The position numbers and the translations under genes are program-made. A stretch of DNA of 41,930 nt, from positions 1 through 41,930 of the forward strand of contig JAIKVV010000035.1 of the NCBI GenBank assembly GCA_024685385.1, read 5' to 3'. This document shows, in pieces, positions 26,325 to 34,050 of this stretch. Under the pieces are notes generated by a model. That model saw only the letters and a list, made by a program, of their open reading frames with translations, was not told the DNA's origin and made no database searches. The DNA is from Saccharofermentans sp. Lineage in GTDB: Bacteria; Bacillota; Clostridia; Saccharofermentanales; Saccharofermentanaceae. Position 1 is the first letter of the stretch. Each line of letters begins with the position of its first letter.

Positions 26325-27851
26325 ATGATCTCAAGGATCTGGGCGGGGATCGTTGCATTACTGATATCTTTGGGCTCAGCAGGACAAGCTGTGACAAAGA
26401 CTGCCGCGGATCTGATAAGTGACATGTTTTACGCTGCCGTAACTCTTGAAGCGGCAGATTTTACCGAGATCGATTATACGGCTTACGACGGAAGCCATAT
26501 CAGGATGGGCGTTGAAGGAAAAGACTTTTATGTCGATTCCGACAGCGCTTCTTCATTTACTGTCCAGCTTTTTAATCCCAAATACCAGGTAGCCGAGACA
26601 CAGGAGACGATCTACGAAAGGTCTTTTTCCCTTAACCTTTCTTCAGAGATGAACAGGAATACCCTTTACGGAGTCATGGTCACATATGTGATGGATGACA
26701 AGGTATTCTCCCTCCACAGCAATTTCATCTTCCGCGACAGGAGCGGAAATCTTCATTTCTACAGGACATCCTGCTACGAGTTTAATCTCGAGAGAACGAA
26801 AGAGTTAAGAGACGATCAGGAGTCGATTAAGGAATACTTGAAGCCCCAAAACGACGTTGAGTCGGATAATGTCTGCATCATCTCTTATTCGAACAGGATC
26901 TGCGAAAATCTGACGGATGACAGGCAGAAGGTTTTCGCGATCTATTCATTTGTTACGAACAATATGGCATACGACAACGTGCAGGTGTCGGACAAGAGGG
27001 TCTATCAGGATGATGCCCTGCTGGTAATGAGACGCCGAATTGCAGTCTGCGAAGGATTTGCCAATGCATTCACGGCTCTTTGCAGGGCACAGGGTATACC
27101 CGCGACGGTGGAATACGGACTGGGCTTATCTTCCTATGACAGCATGACAGGTTCCGACAAGGAGGACAACGAGATCTCCGATCACGCATGGGCCGCAGTA
27201 TATCTTGACGGCAAATGGCAGTTCGTGGATCCGACATATGACATAGTCCATTACTACGAAGGCTACGGCATACATACGGCAGACAGCAAGAATGCCCTTT
27301 ACTATTCCTACTTCCTTCTGCCTTTGGAGTCATTCTCTTTCGAACATAAGATATGCGATGCCGATACAGTACACGGATACGAAAGATCGGGATCCTGCGG
27401 AAGCGATGCAACATACAGCGTTTCCCGAGACGGGACTCTTACGATCGAAGGATCCGGCGAGATAAAACTCCCTTACGGCGTCAACGACTTTTCGAAAGTC
27501 GTATTCGCGCCTGATTCCAACATAACCTCGATCGGCAAGGAATGTTTTATTGACTGTGATCTTCTGACTCAGGTCATATTGCCCGATACGGTAAAGACCA
27601 TTGAAGACGGAGCCTTTTCCACATGCGAGGATCTGGAATATGTATATATTCCCGACGGAGTCAGTTATATCGGCAAGAGAGCATTCTATACATGCGATGA
27701 ATTGGCTTATATAAGGGTTCCCGATTCGGTGACGGAGATAGGGAAGAATGCTTTTGACCGCTGCCCCAGGCTCATCCTGAGCGTTCCTTCGGGATTTAAG
27801 AGGATCAGCAGGGGATACAGCGTCAAGCCTTATTATGTCGATGCAAGATAA
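26325..27851 (+). CDS. Secreted transglutaminase-like protein with BspA-type leucine-rich repeats
   Basis: 508 residues. A signal peptide is likely at 1-22 (IVALLISLGSAGQA). Residues 23-190 are unassigned. A transglutaminase-like core follows at about 190-310, with the triad C242 (AVCEGFANAF), H287 (SDHAWAAVYL) and D302 (FVDPTYD) all present. From about 365 there are leucine-rich BspA-type repeats with the pattern AFxxCxxLxxVxIPDxVxxIGxxAF. It could be a peptidase or a cross-linker at the cell surface; the substrate cannot be told. It starts 2 nt after the proS stop, so it seems to be in the proS operon. Confidence 0.85.
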   Translation: MISRIWAGIVALLISLGSAGQAVTKTAADLISDMFYAAVTLEAADFTEIDYTAYDGSHIRMGVEGKDFYVDSDSASSFTVQLFNPKYQVAETQETIYERSFSLNLSSEMNRNTLYGVMVTYVMDDKVFSLHSNFIFRDRSGNLHFYRTSCYEFNLERTKELRDDQESIKEYLKPQNDVESDNVCIISYSNRICENLTDDRQKVFAIYSFVTNNMAYDNVQVSDKRVYQDDALLVMRRRIAVCEGFANAFTALCRAQGIPATVEYGLGLSSYDSMTGSDKEDNEISDHAWAAVYLDGKWQFVDPTYDIVHYYEGYGIHTADSKNALYYSYFLLPLESFSFEHKICDADTVHGYERSGSCGSDATYSVSRDGTLTIEGSGEIKLPYGVNDFSKVVFAPDSNITSIGKECFIDCDLLTQVILPDTVKTIEDGAFSTCEDLEYVYIPDGVSYIGKRAFYTCDELAYIRVPDSVTEIGKNAFDRCPRLILSVPSGFKRISRGYSVKPYYVDAR

Positions 27852-27871
27852 AATGCTTTTCCGGAGGATAT

Positions 27872-28804
27872 ATGTCAAGCAGCTGTTATGAGATAAATGC
27901 TTATGCGAAGATAAATCTTTTCCTTAAGATCTGCGGTAAACTTCCCAACGGTTACCACAAGCTCTTTACGATCATGCAGGAAGTCGATCTTAAGGACGAC
28001 CTGACGGTCACGATCGATGATTCCAAAGATGAGACCATTACGGTAACAGATCCGGAAGGCAACATACTGTCTGAGAATAACCTTTGCTATACGGCAGCCG
28101 ACAAGTTCTACGGATATATGGGCAGGAAGTTCAAGAAGACTGATTTTCCCGCCGTAACGATAACTTTGGACAAACACATACCCGTCCAGTCCGGGATGGG
28201 CGGCGGATCTTCGGATGCCGCGGCAGTCCTCCTGGTCATGCAAAAGCACTTTAACGACCCTTTTACGGACAGCGAGATGGTGGATCTGGCCGTGAGCATA
28301 GGTGCCGACGTTCCTTTCTTCCTTTATGGCGGAACCTGCCTTTGCGAGATGGTGGGAGAGAAGATCACCCTTCTTGATCCTCTTTCGGGAAGCGACATAG
28401 TTCTCTTAAAACCCGAAGAGGGAGTATCGACTGCGGAATGTTTTGCCGAAGCTGACAGATACCCTTCCGATGATGAGATGATAAGAGATTATAAGGAATT
28501 TACCGCAGCGCTTGCAGCAGATTCAGCCGAGAAAAAAGAAATGAAGGATCTTATCGCTTTCCTCAAGAACAGGGAAGATTGTTCCAATGATCTGCAGAAG
28601 CCTGCGGAGAAGATGGTCCCCGTTATATCCGCCCTTATTTCAGAACTGGAAGAGCAGGGCGCGGAGCTTGCAAGGATGACGGGATCGGGAAGCGCGGTCT
28701 TCGGGATCTTTGATGATGAGGAGACTGCCGAAAATGCGGCTTCCGCCATCAGGGAAAGCCATGCAGATGACGGCACGGTAGTATTGCATCTTAAGACCAT
28801 TTGA
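27872..28804 (+). CDS. ispE: 4-diphosphocytidyl-2-C-methyl-D-erythritol kinase
   Basis: GHMP-family kinase of the MEP isoprenoid pathway, 310 residues. It has INAYAKINLFLKI (K13, catalytic), the ATP loop PVQSGMGGGSSDAAA (104-118) and SIGADVPFFLYGG with D146. A C-terminal MTGSGSAVFGIF segment completes the fold. The start follows CCGGAGG, 20 nt after the transglutaminase gene. It implies this organism makes isoprenoids by the MEP route. The next promoter overlaps its stop codon. Confidence 0.96.
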   Translation: MSSSCYEINAYAKINLFLKICGKLPNGYHKLFTIMQEVDLKDDLTVTIDDSKDETITVTDPEGNILSENNLCYTAADKFYGYMGRKFKKTDFPAVTITLDKHIPVQSGMGGGSSDAAAVLLVMQKHFNDPFTDSEMVDLAVSIGADVPFFLYGGTCLCEMVGEKITLLDPLSGSDIVLLKPEEGVSTAECFAEADRYPSDDEMIRDYKEFTAALAADSAEKKEMKDLIAFLKNREDCSNDLQKPAEKMVPVISALISELEEQGAELARMTGSGSAVFGIFDDEETAENAASAIRESHADDGTVVLHLKTI

Positions 28805-28829
28805 CAAAAACAGTCAATAAATCTATATT
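28801..28829 (+). promoter_or_regulatory. Sigma-A promoter of the zinc-ribbon gene pair
   Basis: A perfect -35 TTGACA (28801-28806) and TATATT (28824-28829), 17-bp spacer. The -35 box includes the ispE stop codon. Confidence 0.85.
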
Positions 28830-28861
28830 TAGGGTCTGAAATGGAATAATAAGGAGAAAGA

Positions 28862-29419
28862 ATGATGAGCGAAAACATTTGGAACTGTGAATGCGGACAA
28901 ACGGCAAATTCCGGCAAGTTTTGCATCAATTGCGGCAAGAAGAAACCCGTGGATGCTTTCGTTATGGGATCAGCCATCCCTTCAGATGCGGTTGAGGTCA
29001 AGCCCATCGAGGCTGAGCCGGTCAACAGGGCGGATCTTTATGCAGATCCTGTCCCGAGGACAGAGGAACCCCTGCTCCGTAATGCGCCCGTAGCCGAGCC
29101 TTATTCACCCCTGTCCCAGATGGGGCAGCCCTACTATCAGACCAATCAGGCAAATGCAGTGAATAATTCCTACTATGCCGCTGCTCCCGTAAACAACATC
29201 CCGAAGAAGACTTCATCGGCATCTTTGGTGCTCGGGATCTTCTCTCTCGTATGTCTTTTCATTCAGCCTTTGGGCATCATTCTGGCGATAATAGGTCTTA
29301 TCAACAGCCGCAAGGGCGGTACCGCAGGCAAGGTCATGTGCATCATCGGCCTTATCATCGGGATCCTCTTCCTGCTGCTCGACCTCTTCTTAGCCTTCCT
29401 GATAATGGTCAGCAAATAA
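28862..29419 (+). CDS. Zinc-ribbon protein with two C-terminal membrane segments (copy A)
   Basis: 185 residues. An N-terminal zinc ribbon (CECGQTANSGKFCINCGKKKP, Cys pairs CxC and CxxC) leads to a Pro/Tyr-rich, probably disordered middle (about 35-115) and two hydrophobic segments (about 120-150 and 157-183), like DUF4190-type membrane domains. ATG codons at 28862 and 28865 are both possible; AAGGAG is at 28851-28856. It resembles the next gene and the one at 36793. Function unknown; sensing or scaffolding at the membrane would be speculation. Confidence 0.8.
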   Translation: MMSENIWNCECGQTANSGKFCINCGKKKPVDAFVMGSAIPSDAVEVKPIEAEPVNRADLYADPVPRTEEPLLRNAPVAEPYSPLSQMGQPYYQTNQANAVNNSYYAAAPVNNIPKKTSSASLVLGIFSLVCLFIQPLGIILAIIGLINSRKGGTAGKVMCIIGLIIGILFLLLDLFLAFLIMVSK

Positions 29420-29437
29420 CTTAGTGGAGATAAAAAG

Positions 29438-30004
29438 ATGAGTAATGATATTTCCGAGATGATCGGCTGGAAGTGTTCCTGCGGCCAGACCGGCAACATG
29501 GGTAAGTTCTGTTTTTCCTGCGGAAAGGTACAGCCGCTCGTAGGAGCCCAGAGAGCCGTTCCCGAACAGATCAAGGCAACCTTCGAAGAAAAAGAGACGG
29601 TTGAAGTAACGGATTCCGAAGAGACCCTTTCCGAAGAGAAGGTTTCATCCGATCAGCCTGCCGCTTCCGCAGTCAGCGAGTATTACGATTACTCGGGCGA
29701 AAGAGCGGAAGAAGAAAACACGAAGGACGAAGCTCAAGGCGAAGAAACTGTCTACGCATCCCCTGCAGGCCGGGATAATGCATCGGGCAAGGGCCTCGGT
29801 ATCGCCGGCATGGTAACGGGCATAGTTTCCTGCGTTCTTTTCTTTATCCCCGTCATCGGGGTCGCATCCGGAACATGCGGCATGATCATGACGATCAAGG
29901 CAAAGGACCGCGGAAATCTCACGGGTTTCACCAAAGCCGGAACGATCTGTTCCGCAATAGGGTGTTCCGTCGGCTTCCTCATGCTGTTCAGGCTCTTTAT
30001 CTGA
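29438..30004 (+). CDS. Zinc-ribbon protein with two C-terminal membrane segments (copy B)
   Basis: 188 residues, same plan as the preceding gene: zinc ribbon (CSCGQTGNMGKFCFSCGK), an acidic Glu-rich linker (about 45-110, in place of the Pro/Tyr linker of copy A), then two membrane segments with GLGIAGMVTGIVSCVLFFIPVI and a segment near the end. It is 18 nt downstream behind GGAG, so co-transcribed. The charge of the linker is the main difference between copies. Confidence 0.8.
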   Translation: MSNDISEMIGWKCSCGQTGNMGKFCFSCGKVQPLVGAQRAVPEQIKATFEEKETVEVTDSEETLSEEKVSSDQPAASAVSEYYDYSGERAEEENTKDEAQGEETVYASPAGRDNASGKGLGIAGMVTGIVSCVLFFIPVIGVASGTCGMIMTIKAKDRGNLTGFTKAGTICSAIGCSVGFLMLFRLFI

Positions 30005-30017
30005 AAAAACCCATAAC

Positions 30018-30046
30018 TTGACATAATTTCCGACCGATACTATAAT
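30018..30046 (+). promoter_or_regulatory. Consensus promoter of the rpmH cluster
   Basis: TTGACA (30018-30023), 17 bp, TATAAT (30041-30046): a full match to the sigma-A consensus. It begins 14 bp after the copy B stop and should drive rpmH to rsmG. Confidence 0.95.
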
Positions 30047-30111
30047 AGACAAGCCTATTTTGTTTATTATTATTATCAGCCGGTCTATTTTCGGCAAGGA
30101 GGAATATATAT

Positions 30112-30246
30112 ATGAAAATGACATATCAGCCCAAGAAGAGACAGAGGGCAAAGGTTCACGGTTTCCGTGCAAGGATGTCTACGTCCAACGGCCGCAAGGT
30201 CCTCGCAAGGAGAAGACTCAAGGGCAGAAAGCAGCTCGCTGCATAA
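30112..30246 (+). CDS. rpmH: 50S ribosomal protein L34
   Basis: Forty-four residues opening [20 protein letters not shown] and including [20 protein letters not shown], unmistakably bL34. AAGGAGG is at 30096-30102. Usually this gene stands next to dnaA, transcribed away from it; here a zinc-ribbon gene takes that place. Confidence 0.97.
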   Translation: MKMTYQPKKRQRAKVHGFRARMSTSNGRKVLARRRLKGRKQLAA

Positions 30247-30249
30247 GCT

Positions 30250-30642
30250 TTGAATTCCGTAACGCTTAAATTCAATTATGAATTTTCGCGTGTGTACAAG
30301 CGTGGAACTTTTTTTGCGGGAAAGTATATAACGGTACATGTCTTCAGAAGATACCCGGGCTTAAAGCACAATATGACCCGCATAGACCCCGGCATCGTAA
30401 GAGTCGGGTTCTGCGCAAACAAGAAACAACTGGGCGCCGTAGGGAGAAACAGGGCTCGAAGATTGATGAGAGAGTCCTACCGGAAGTTAGAACATTTGAT
30501 ACCCGAAGGCATAGACATTGTTTTTACATTGAAGAACATAAGCGAAGTCCCTTCTTACAAGGATATCGAAAAGGATATGATAAGAGGCATTAAGTGCCTG
30601 GGACTTGACGCTGACAAGAAGGATTCCGGTGAAGACATATGA
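30250..30642 (+). CDS. rnpA: Ribonuclease P protein component
   Basis: Protein subunit of RNase P, which matures tRNA 5' ends; 130 residues. The frame opens after the in-frame rpmH stop, and the first usable start is TTG at 30250, which gives LKFNYEFSRVYKRG near the N-terminus, matching the family. The next in-frame ATG would delete the first strand and helix. The RNR motif GRNRARRLMRESYR (65-78) is intact. No Shine-Dalgarno is seen before the TTG, so translation may depend on rpmH. It overlaps yidD by 4 bp. Confidence 0.94.
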   Translation: MNSVTLKFNYEFSRVYKRGTFFAGKYITVHVFRRYPGLKHNMTRIDPGIVRVGFCANKKQLGAVGRNRARRLMRESYRKLEHLIPEGIDIVFTLKNISEVPSYKDIEKDMIRGIKCLGLDADKKDSGEDI

Positions 30643-30863
30643 TCAGCAAGGCAGAGATTGCCGTAATCAGAAAATATCAGAAATACATCTCACCGTCATT
30701 GGGAACCTGTTGTAAGTATTATCCTACATGTTCCCAGTACATGATCGATGCTGTTGAAGAATATGGCGTCGTTATCGGAACCTGTAAAGGTTTGGGAAGG
30801 ATAGCCAGGTGCAATCCTTTCTCGGCAGGGGGATATGATCCCGTAAAGAAAAAGAATGGATAA
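30639..30863 (+). CDS. yidD: YidD, membrane protein insertion efficiency factor
   Basis: 74 residues with the family core CCKYYPTCSQYMIDAVEEYG (about 24-43) and the CNPFSAGGYDPV end. YidD is a small membrane-associated protein that helps Sec/YidC-dependent insertion. Here it lies between rnpA (ATGA overlap) and yidC (9 nt), as in most bacteria. Confidence 0.95.
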   Translation: MISKAEIAVIRKYQKYISPSLGTCCKYYPTCSQYMIDAVEEYGVVIGTCKGLGRIARCNPFSAGGYDPVKKKNG

Positions 30864-30872
30864 GGGTTGATT

Positions 30873-31943
30873 ATGGATTTTATACTCGGACCGTTATACA
30901 ACCTTTTCGGTTGGCTCACAAGGATTTTTTACGATTTCTTCGGCAACTACGGTGTAGCTATCATCGTTCTTACCGTTGTCATCAGAGGACTTCTCATTCC
31001 TCTTAACGTAAGATCACAGAAATCAATGATCAAGATGCAGGCGATGCAGGGCAAGACAATGGAACTGCAGCGCAAGTACGGCGACAATAAAGAGAAATAC
31101 AATGAAGAGCTCATGAAGATGCAGAAGGAGAACGGCGTCGGAGGTCTTTCCGGCTGTCTGCTCCCCATCATCCAGCTCTTCCTCATCTGGCCTATGTTCA
31201 GGATCGTAAGCGCTCCTTTGATCTACCTTTCGGGCGTTGCATCCGAAAAGATCCAGGCCATGATCGAACTCGGACAGAACATGGGCATCCTGGGCAACGG
31301 CGTAACAGATAAGGTCCATATCGGACTCATCAGCGCGCTCGACACTCATTCCGAATTCTTCAATTCATGCATCGAAAAGGGCTACATCGCATTGGGCCAG
31401 ATGATCGATCTTCACTTCCTGGGCATGGATCTTACCAAGACGCCTGCCTTCAATCCCGTGACGATCTTCTCCGATCCCAAGACATATATCCCTCTCTTCC
31501 TGATCCCCATCATCGTTCTGGTGCTCAATGTCCTCTCCATGCAGATGACCAAATTCTTGAAGCCCGGATATAAGGAAGAGAAGGAAGCGCGCGAGCGCGC
31601 AAAGAAGAATGCCGCAATGTCCGGCCAGGTCACACAGGACTCCACGGAGACCACCATGAAGATCATGAACTGGATGATGCCGGCCATCATGCTCTTCACC
31701 ACATTTACGATGCCTGCCGCAATGGGTCTTTACTGGATCGTAAGCTCCATCATGGGCATCCTGACACAGATCCTCGTATACTACATGTTCACCAAGCCTT
31801 ACCAGATCAAGAAGGCTGAGGTCGAGCTCAAGAAAGAAAACGCTTTCAAGCATAAGAAGACCGAAGAGAGCGTAGATCTGCCGGAGATCGGCAAAAAAAC
31901 CGGCAAGAAGAACCGCAAGAAATTTAATGATACGGAGGAGTAA
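30873..31943 (+). CDS. yidC: Membrane protein insertase YidC
   Basis: YidC/Oxa1/Alb3 insertase, 356 residues. An in-frame TTG lies at 30867, but the ATG at 30873 with AAGGG upstream is preferred. No signal peptide or lipobox is seen, unlike B. subtilis SpoIIIJ. The conserved arginine in the first core helix is R38 (TVVIRGLLIPLN). Then come the KMQAMQGKTMELQRKYG cytoplasmic hairpin and the remaining helices (including NVLSMQMTKFLKP, and NWMMPAIMLFTTFTMPAAMGLYW). The Lys-rich tail fits ribosome contact. Confidence 0.95.
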   Translation: MDFILGPLYNLFGWLTRIFYDFFGNYGVAIIVLTVVIRGLLIPLNVRSQKSMIKMQAMQGKTMELQRKYGDNKEKYNEELMKMQKENGVGGLSGCLLPIIQLFLIWPMFRIVSAPLIYLSGVASEKIQAMIELGQNMGILGNGVTDKVHIGLISALDTHSEFFNSCIEKGYIALGQMIDLHFLGMDLTKTPAFNPVTIFSDPKTYIPLFLIPIIVLVLNVLSMQMTKFLKPGYKEEKEARERAKKNAAMSGQVTQDSTETTMKIMNWMMPAIMLFTTFTMPAAMGLYWIVSSIMGILTQILVYYMFTKPYQIKKAEVELKKENAFKHKKTEESVDLPEIGKKTGKKNRKKFNDTEE

Positions 31944-31948
31944 TATAA

Positions 31949-32644
31949 ATGGATAATTCTGTTATAAAGACAGGTAAGACCGTAGAAGAGGCTACACTGG
32001 CTGCTTTGGAAGAGCTCGGCATCTCCGCCGACATGGCAGATATCGAAGTCATCAGCGAAGGATCCGAAGGATTCCTCGGCGTTGGCAAGAAGGATGCCGA
32101 GGTCAAGGTTACCGTTAAGGAAGAGGCTGAAGAAGCAGACGAAGACGATACATACTATGGTGACGACGAGAGCTTTGAAGGCGACGCCGTAACTGAAGCT
32201 GAGGATGCAGCAGTCAATTTTGTTGCAGAAGTCCTCTCCGGCATCGGCATCCACGGCAATCTCGATTCCTACCGTGAAGATGATGCCATCTATATCTCCG
32301 TAACGGGCAGCGAATGCGGCAGCGTAATCGGACGCCACGGCGAGACCCTCGATGCCATTTCCTACATGACCAACCTCATCGCCAACAAGCACAGCGAGGA
32401 GCGCGTTCACGTTCATCTCGATGTCGGCGGTTACAGGAAGCACAGAGAGAGGATCGTCATCAGCCTCGCTGACAAGGCAGTTGCAAAATGCTTAAGATCC
32501 GGCAGGGACGTAGTCATGGAACCCATGTCTCCCGCTGACAGAAGGATCGTTCACTTCCACCTTGCCGAAGTTCAGGGAATAACGACTCATTCCGAGGGCG
32601 TAGAACCCAAGAGATGCGTTGTCGTAAGCCTCGACAACAAGTAA
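31949..32644 (+). CDS. jag: Jag/KhpB RNA-binding protein
   Basis: 231 residues with Jag-N (KTGKTVEEATLAALEELG, then EGFLGVGKKDAEVKV), an acidic linker (about 55-85), a KH domain with the GSVIGRHGETLDAI loop (about 125-140) and a C-terminal R3H domain (ending SEGVEPKRCVVVSL). KhpB binds RNA with KhpA and affects cell elongation and division in other Firmicutes. It is next to yidC as usual; a GGAGG precedes it. Confidence 0.94.
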   Translation: MDNSVIKTGKTVEEATLAALEELGISADMADIEVISEGSEGFLGVGKKDAEVKVTVKEEAEEADEDDTYYGDDESFEGDAVTEAEDAAVNFVAEVLSGIGIHGNLDSYREDDAIYISVTGSECGSVIGRHGETLDAISYMTNLIANKHSEERVHVHLDVGGYRKHRERIVISLADKAVAKCLRSGRDVVMEPMSPADRRIVHFHLAEVQGITTHSEGVEPKRCVVVSLDNK

Positions 32645-32657
32645 TCTTTCCCTTGAT

Positions 32658-34049
32658 ATGTTCGCTGCATGCTCCACGCCTGCCGGGATATCCGGAATCG
32701 CTGTAATACGTATATCGGGTAACGGCTGCATTGAACTTTTGGATTCTTATGTAAGGACAGTAAGGGCTGCAGGCGGAAAGAAGTCCTTAAAGGAACTTTC
32801 GGGATACGAATCCTTATACGGGATCATAAACGATCCTGCTACGAACGAAACAATAGACGATGTGATGGTGACCGTTTTCAGGTCACCCCACTCTTATACA
32901 GGTGAAGATATGGCGGAGATCTCCTGCCACGGCTCTTTGGCCGTAAAACAGGAGCTGCTCCGTCTATTATTTTCCGCGGGAGTCGAACCTGCTCTTCCCG
33001 GGCAGTTCTCCCGCACGGCCTTCATCAACGGCAAGATGACCCTGGATGAAGCGGAAGCCGTAATGGATGTCATCAATTCCGATTCGAGCAAGGCCCTCAG
33101 AGCCGGCCGCAAGATCATGAGCGGCGCTCTGGCCAGGAGGATAGACACCGCGGAATCTGCTCTTTACGAAGCGATGGCCCTGATAGAGATGATGGTCGAA
33201 TTCCCCGAGCACGACGATACTTCCGTGAACGAAGAGAAAGTAAAGTCTCTTATGAAGGGGGCAAAAGACGAACTTCAAAAGCTTTCCGATTCCTATTCCA
33301 TGGGAAGGCTCCTGTCCGAGAGAATAAAGATAGCCCTGATAGGCATACCCAACAGCGGCAAGAGCACTCTGGCAAATGCCCTGTCGGGGACAGACAGGTC
33401 GATAGTTACGGACATTCCGGGAACCACGCGTGACGCGATAGAATCCAACATTGCCGTGAGAGGGATCCCCGTAACCCTGATCGATACAGCAGGCATCACG
33501 TCAACTGATGATGTAGTCGAGAAGATCGGCGTCGAAAGATCCAGGGAAGCATTCTCCTCATCGGATATGGCTTTCATCCTGATACCTCCCGAGATGACTC
33601 TCGAAGAGATGAAGGATAGGATCGACATTCCCGAATCGGGCGTATATAAGGTCCTTGTCTTTTCGAAAAGTGACATCGGAGACAATCCCGATGAGATGAG
33701 GATAACGGAATATGCAGGATCCAAAGGCATCGATAAGATCATTCATGTGTCGGGGAAAGATTTTTCGAACATAGAAGAGATGGAAGATGCGATTGAAGGA
33801 TTCTACAACGCTTCGGGAAGCGGATCTTCCGAAGGCCTTCTCATCACTAACGGCAGGCACATGACTCTTATTGAGAGAGCCATCGGTTATATCGGCATGG
33901 CCCAGGCTGCGATTAATGACGGCATGGGAGTCGAGACCTGCTCATCTGTCTTAAGATCCGCGCTGGACGAGATGGGCCAGATAACGGGCAAGACGGTATC
34001 GGCCGATCTTGCGGATACTATCTTCGGAAGGTTTTGCATAGGCAAGTGA
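32658..34049 (+). CDS. mnmE: tRNA modification GTPase MnmE
   Basis: 463 residues. With MnmG it makes the 5-(carboxymethyl)aminomethyl group on wobble uridine 34. The N-terminal formyl-THF-binding domain has GISGIAVIRISG; the G domain has GIPNSGKS (229-236), TDIPGTTRDA, and DTAG (276-279); the C-terminal motif CIGK closes the protein (460-463). The start at 32658 (MFAACSTPAG) fits the family, but I see no clear Shine-Dalgarno before it; it lies 13 nt after jag. It ends 1 nt before mnmG. Confidence 0.95.
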   Translation: MFAACSTPAGISGIAVIRISGNGCIELLDSYVRTVRAAGGKKSLKELSGYESLYGIINDPATNETIDDVMVTVFRSPHSYTGEDMAEISCHGSLAVKQELLRLLFSAGVEPALPGQFSRTAFINGKMTLDEAEAVMDVINSDSSKALRAGRKIMSGALARRIDTAESALYEAMALIEMMVEFPEHDDTSVNEEKVKSLMKGAKDELQKLSDSYSMGRLLSERIKIALIGIPNSGKSTLANALSGTDRSIVTDIPGTTRDAIESNIAVRGIPVTLIDTAGITSTDDVVEKIGVERSREAFSSSDMAFILIPPEMTLEEMKDRIDIPESGVYKVLVFSKSDIGDNPDEMRITEYAGSKGIDKIIHVSGKDFSNIEEMEDAIEGFYNASGSGSSEGLLITNGRHMTLIERAIGYIGMAQAAINDGMGVETCSSVLRSALDEMGQITGKTVSADLADTIFGRFCIGK

Positions 34050-34050
34050 C

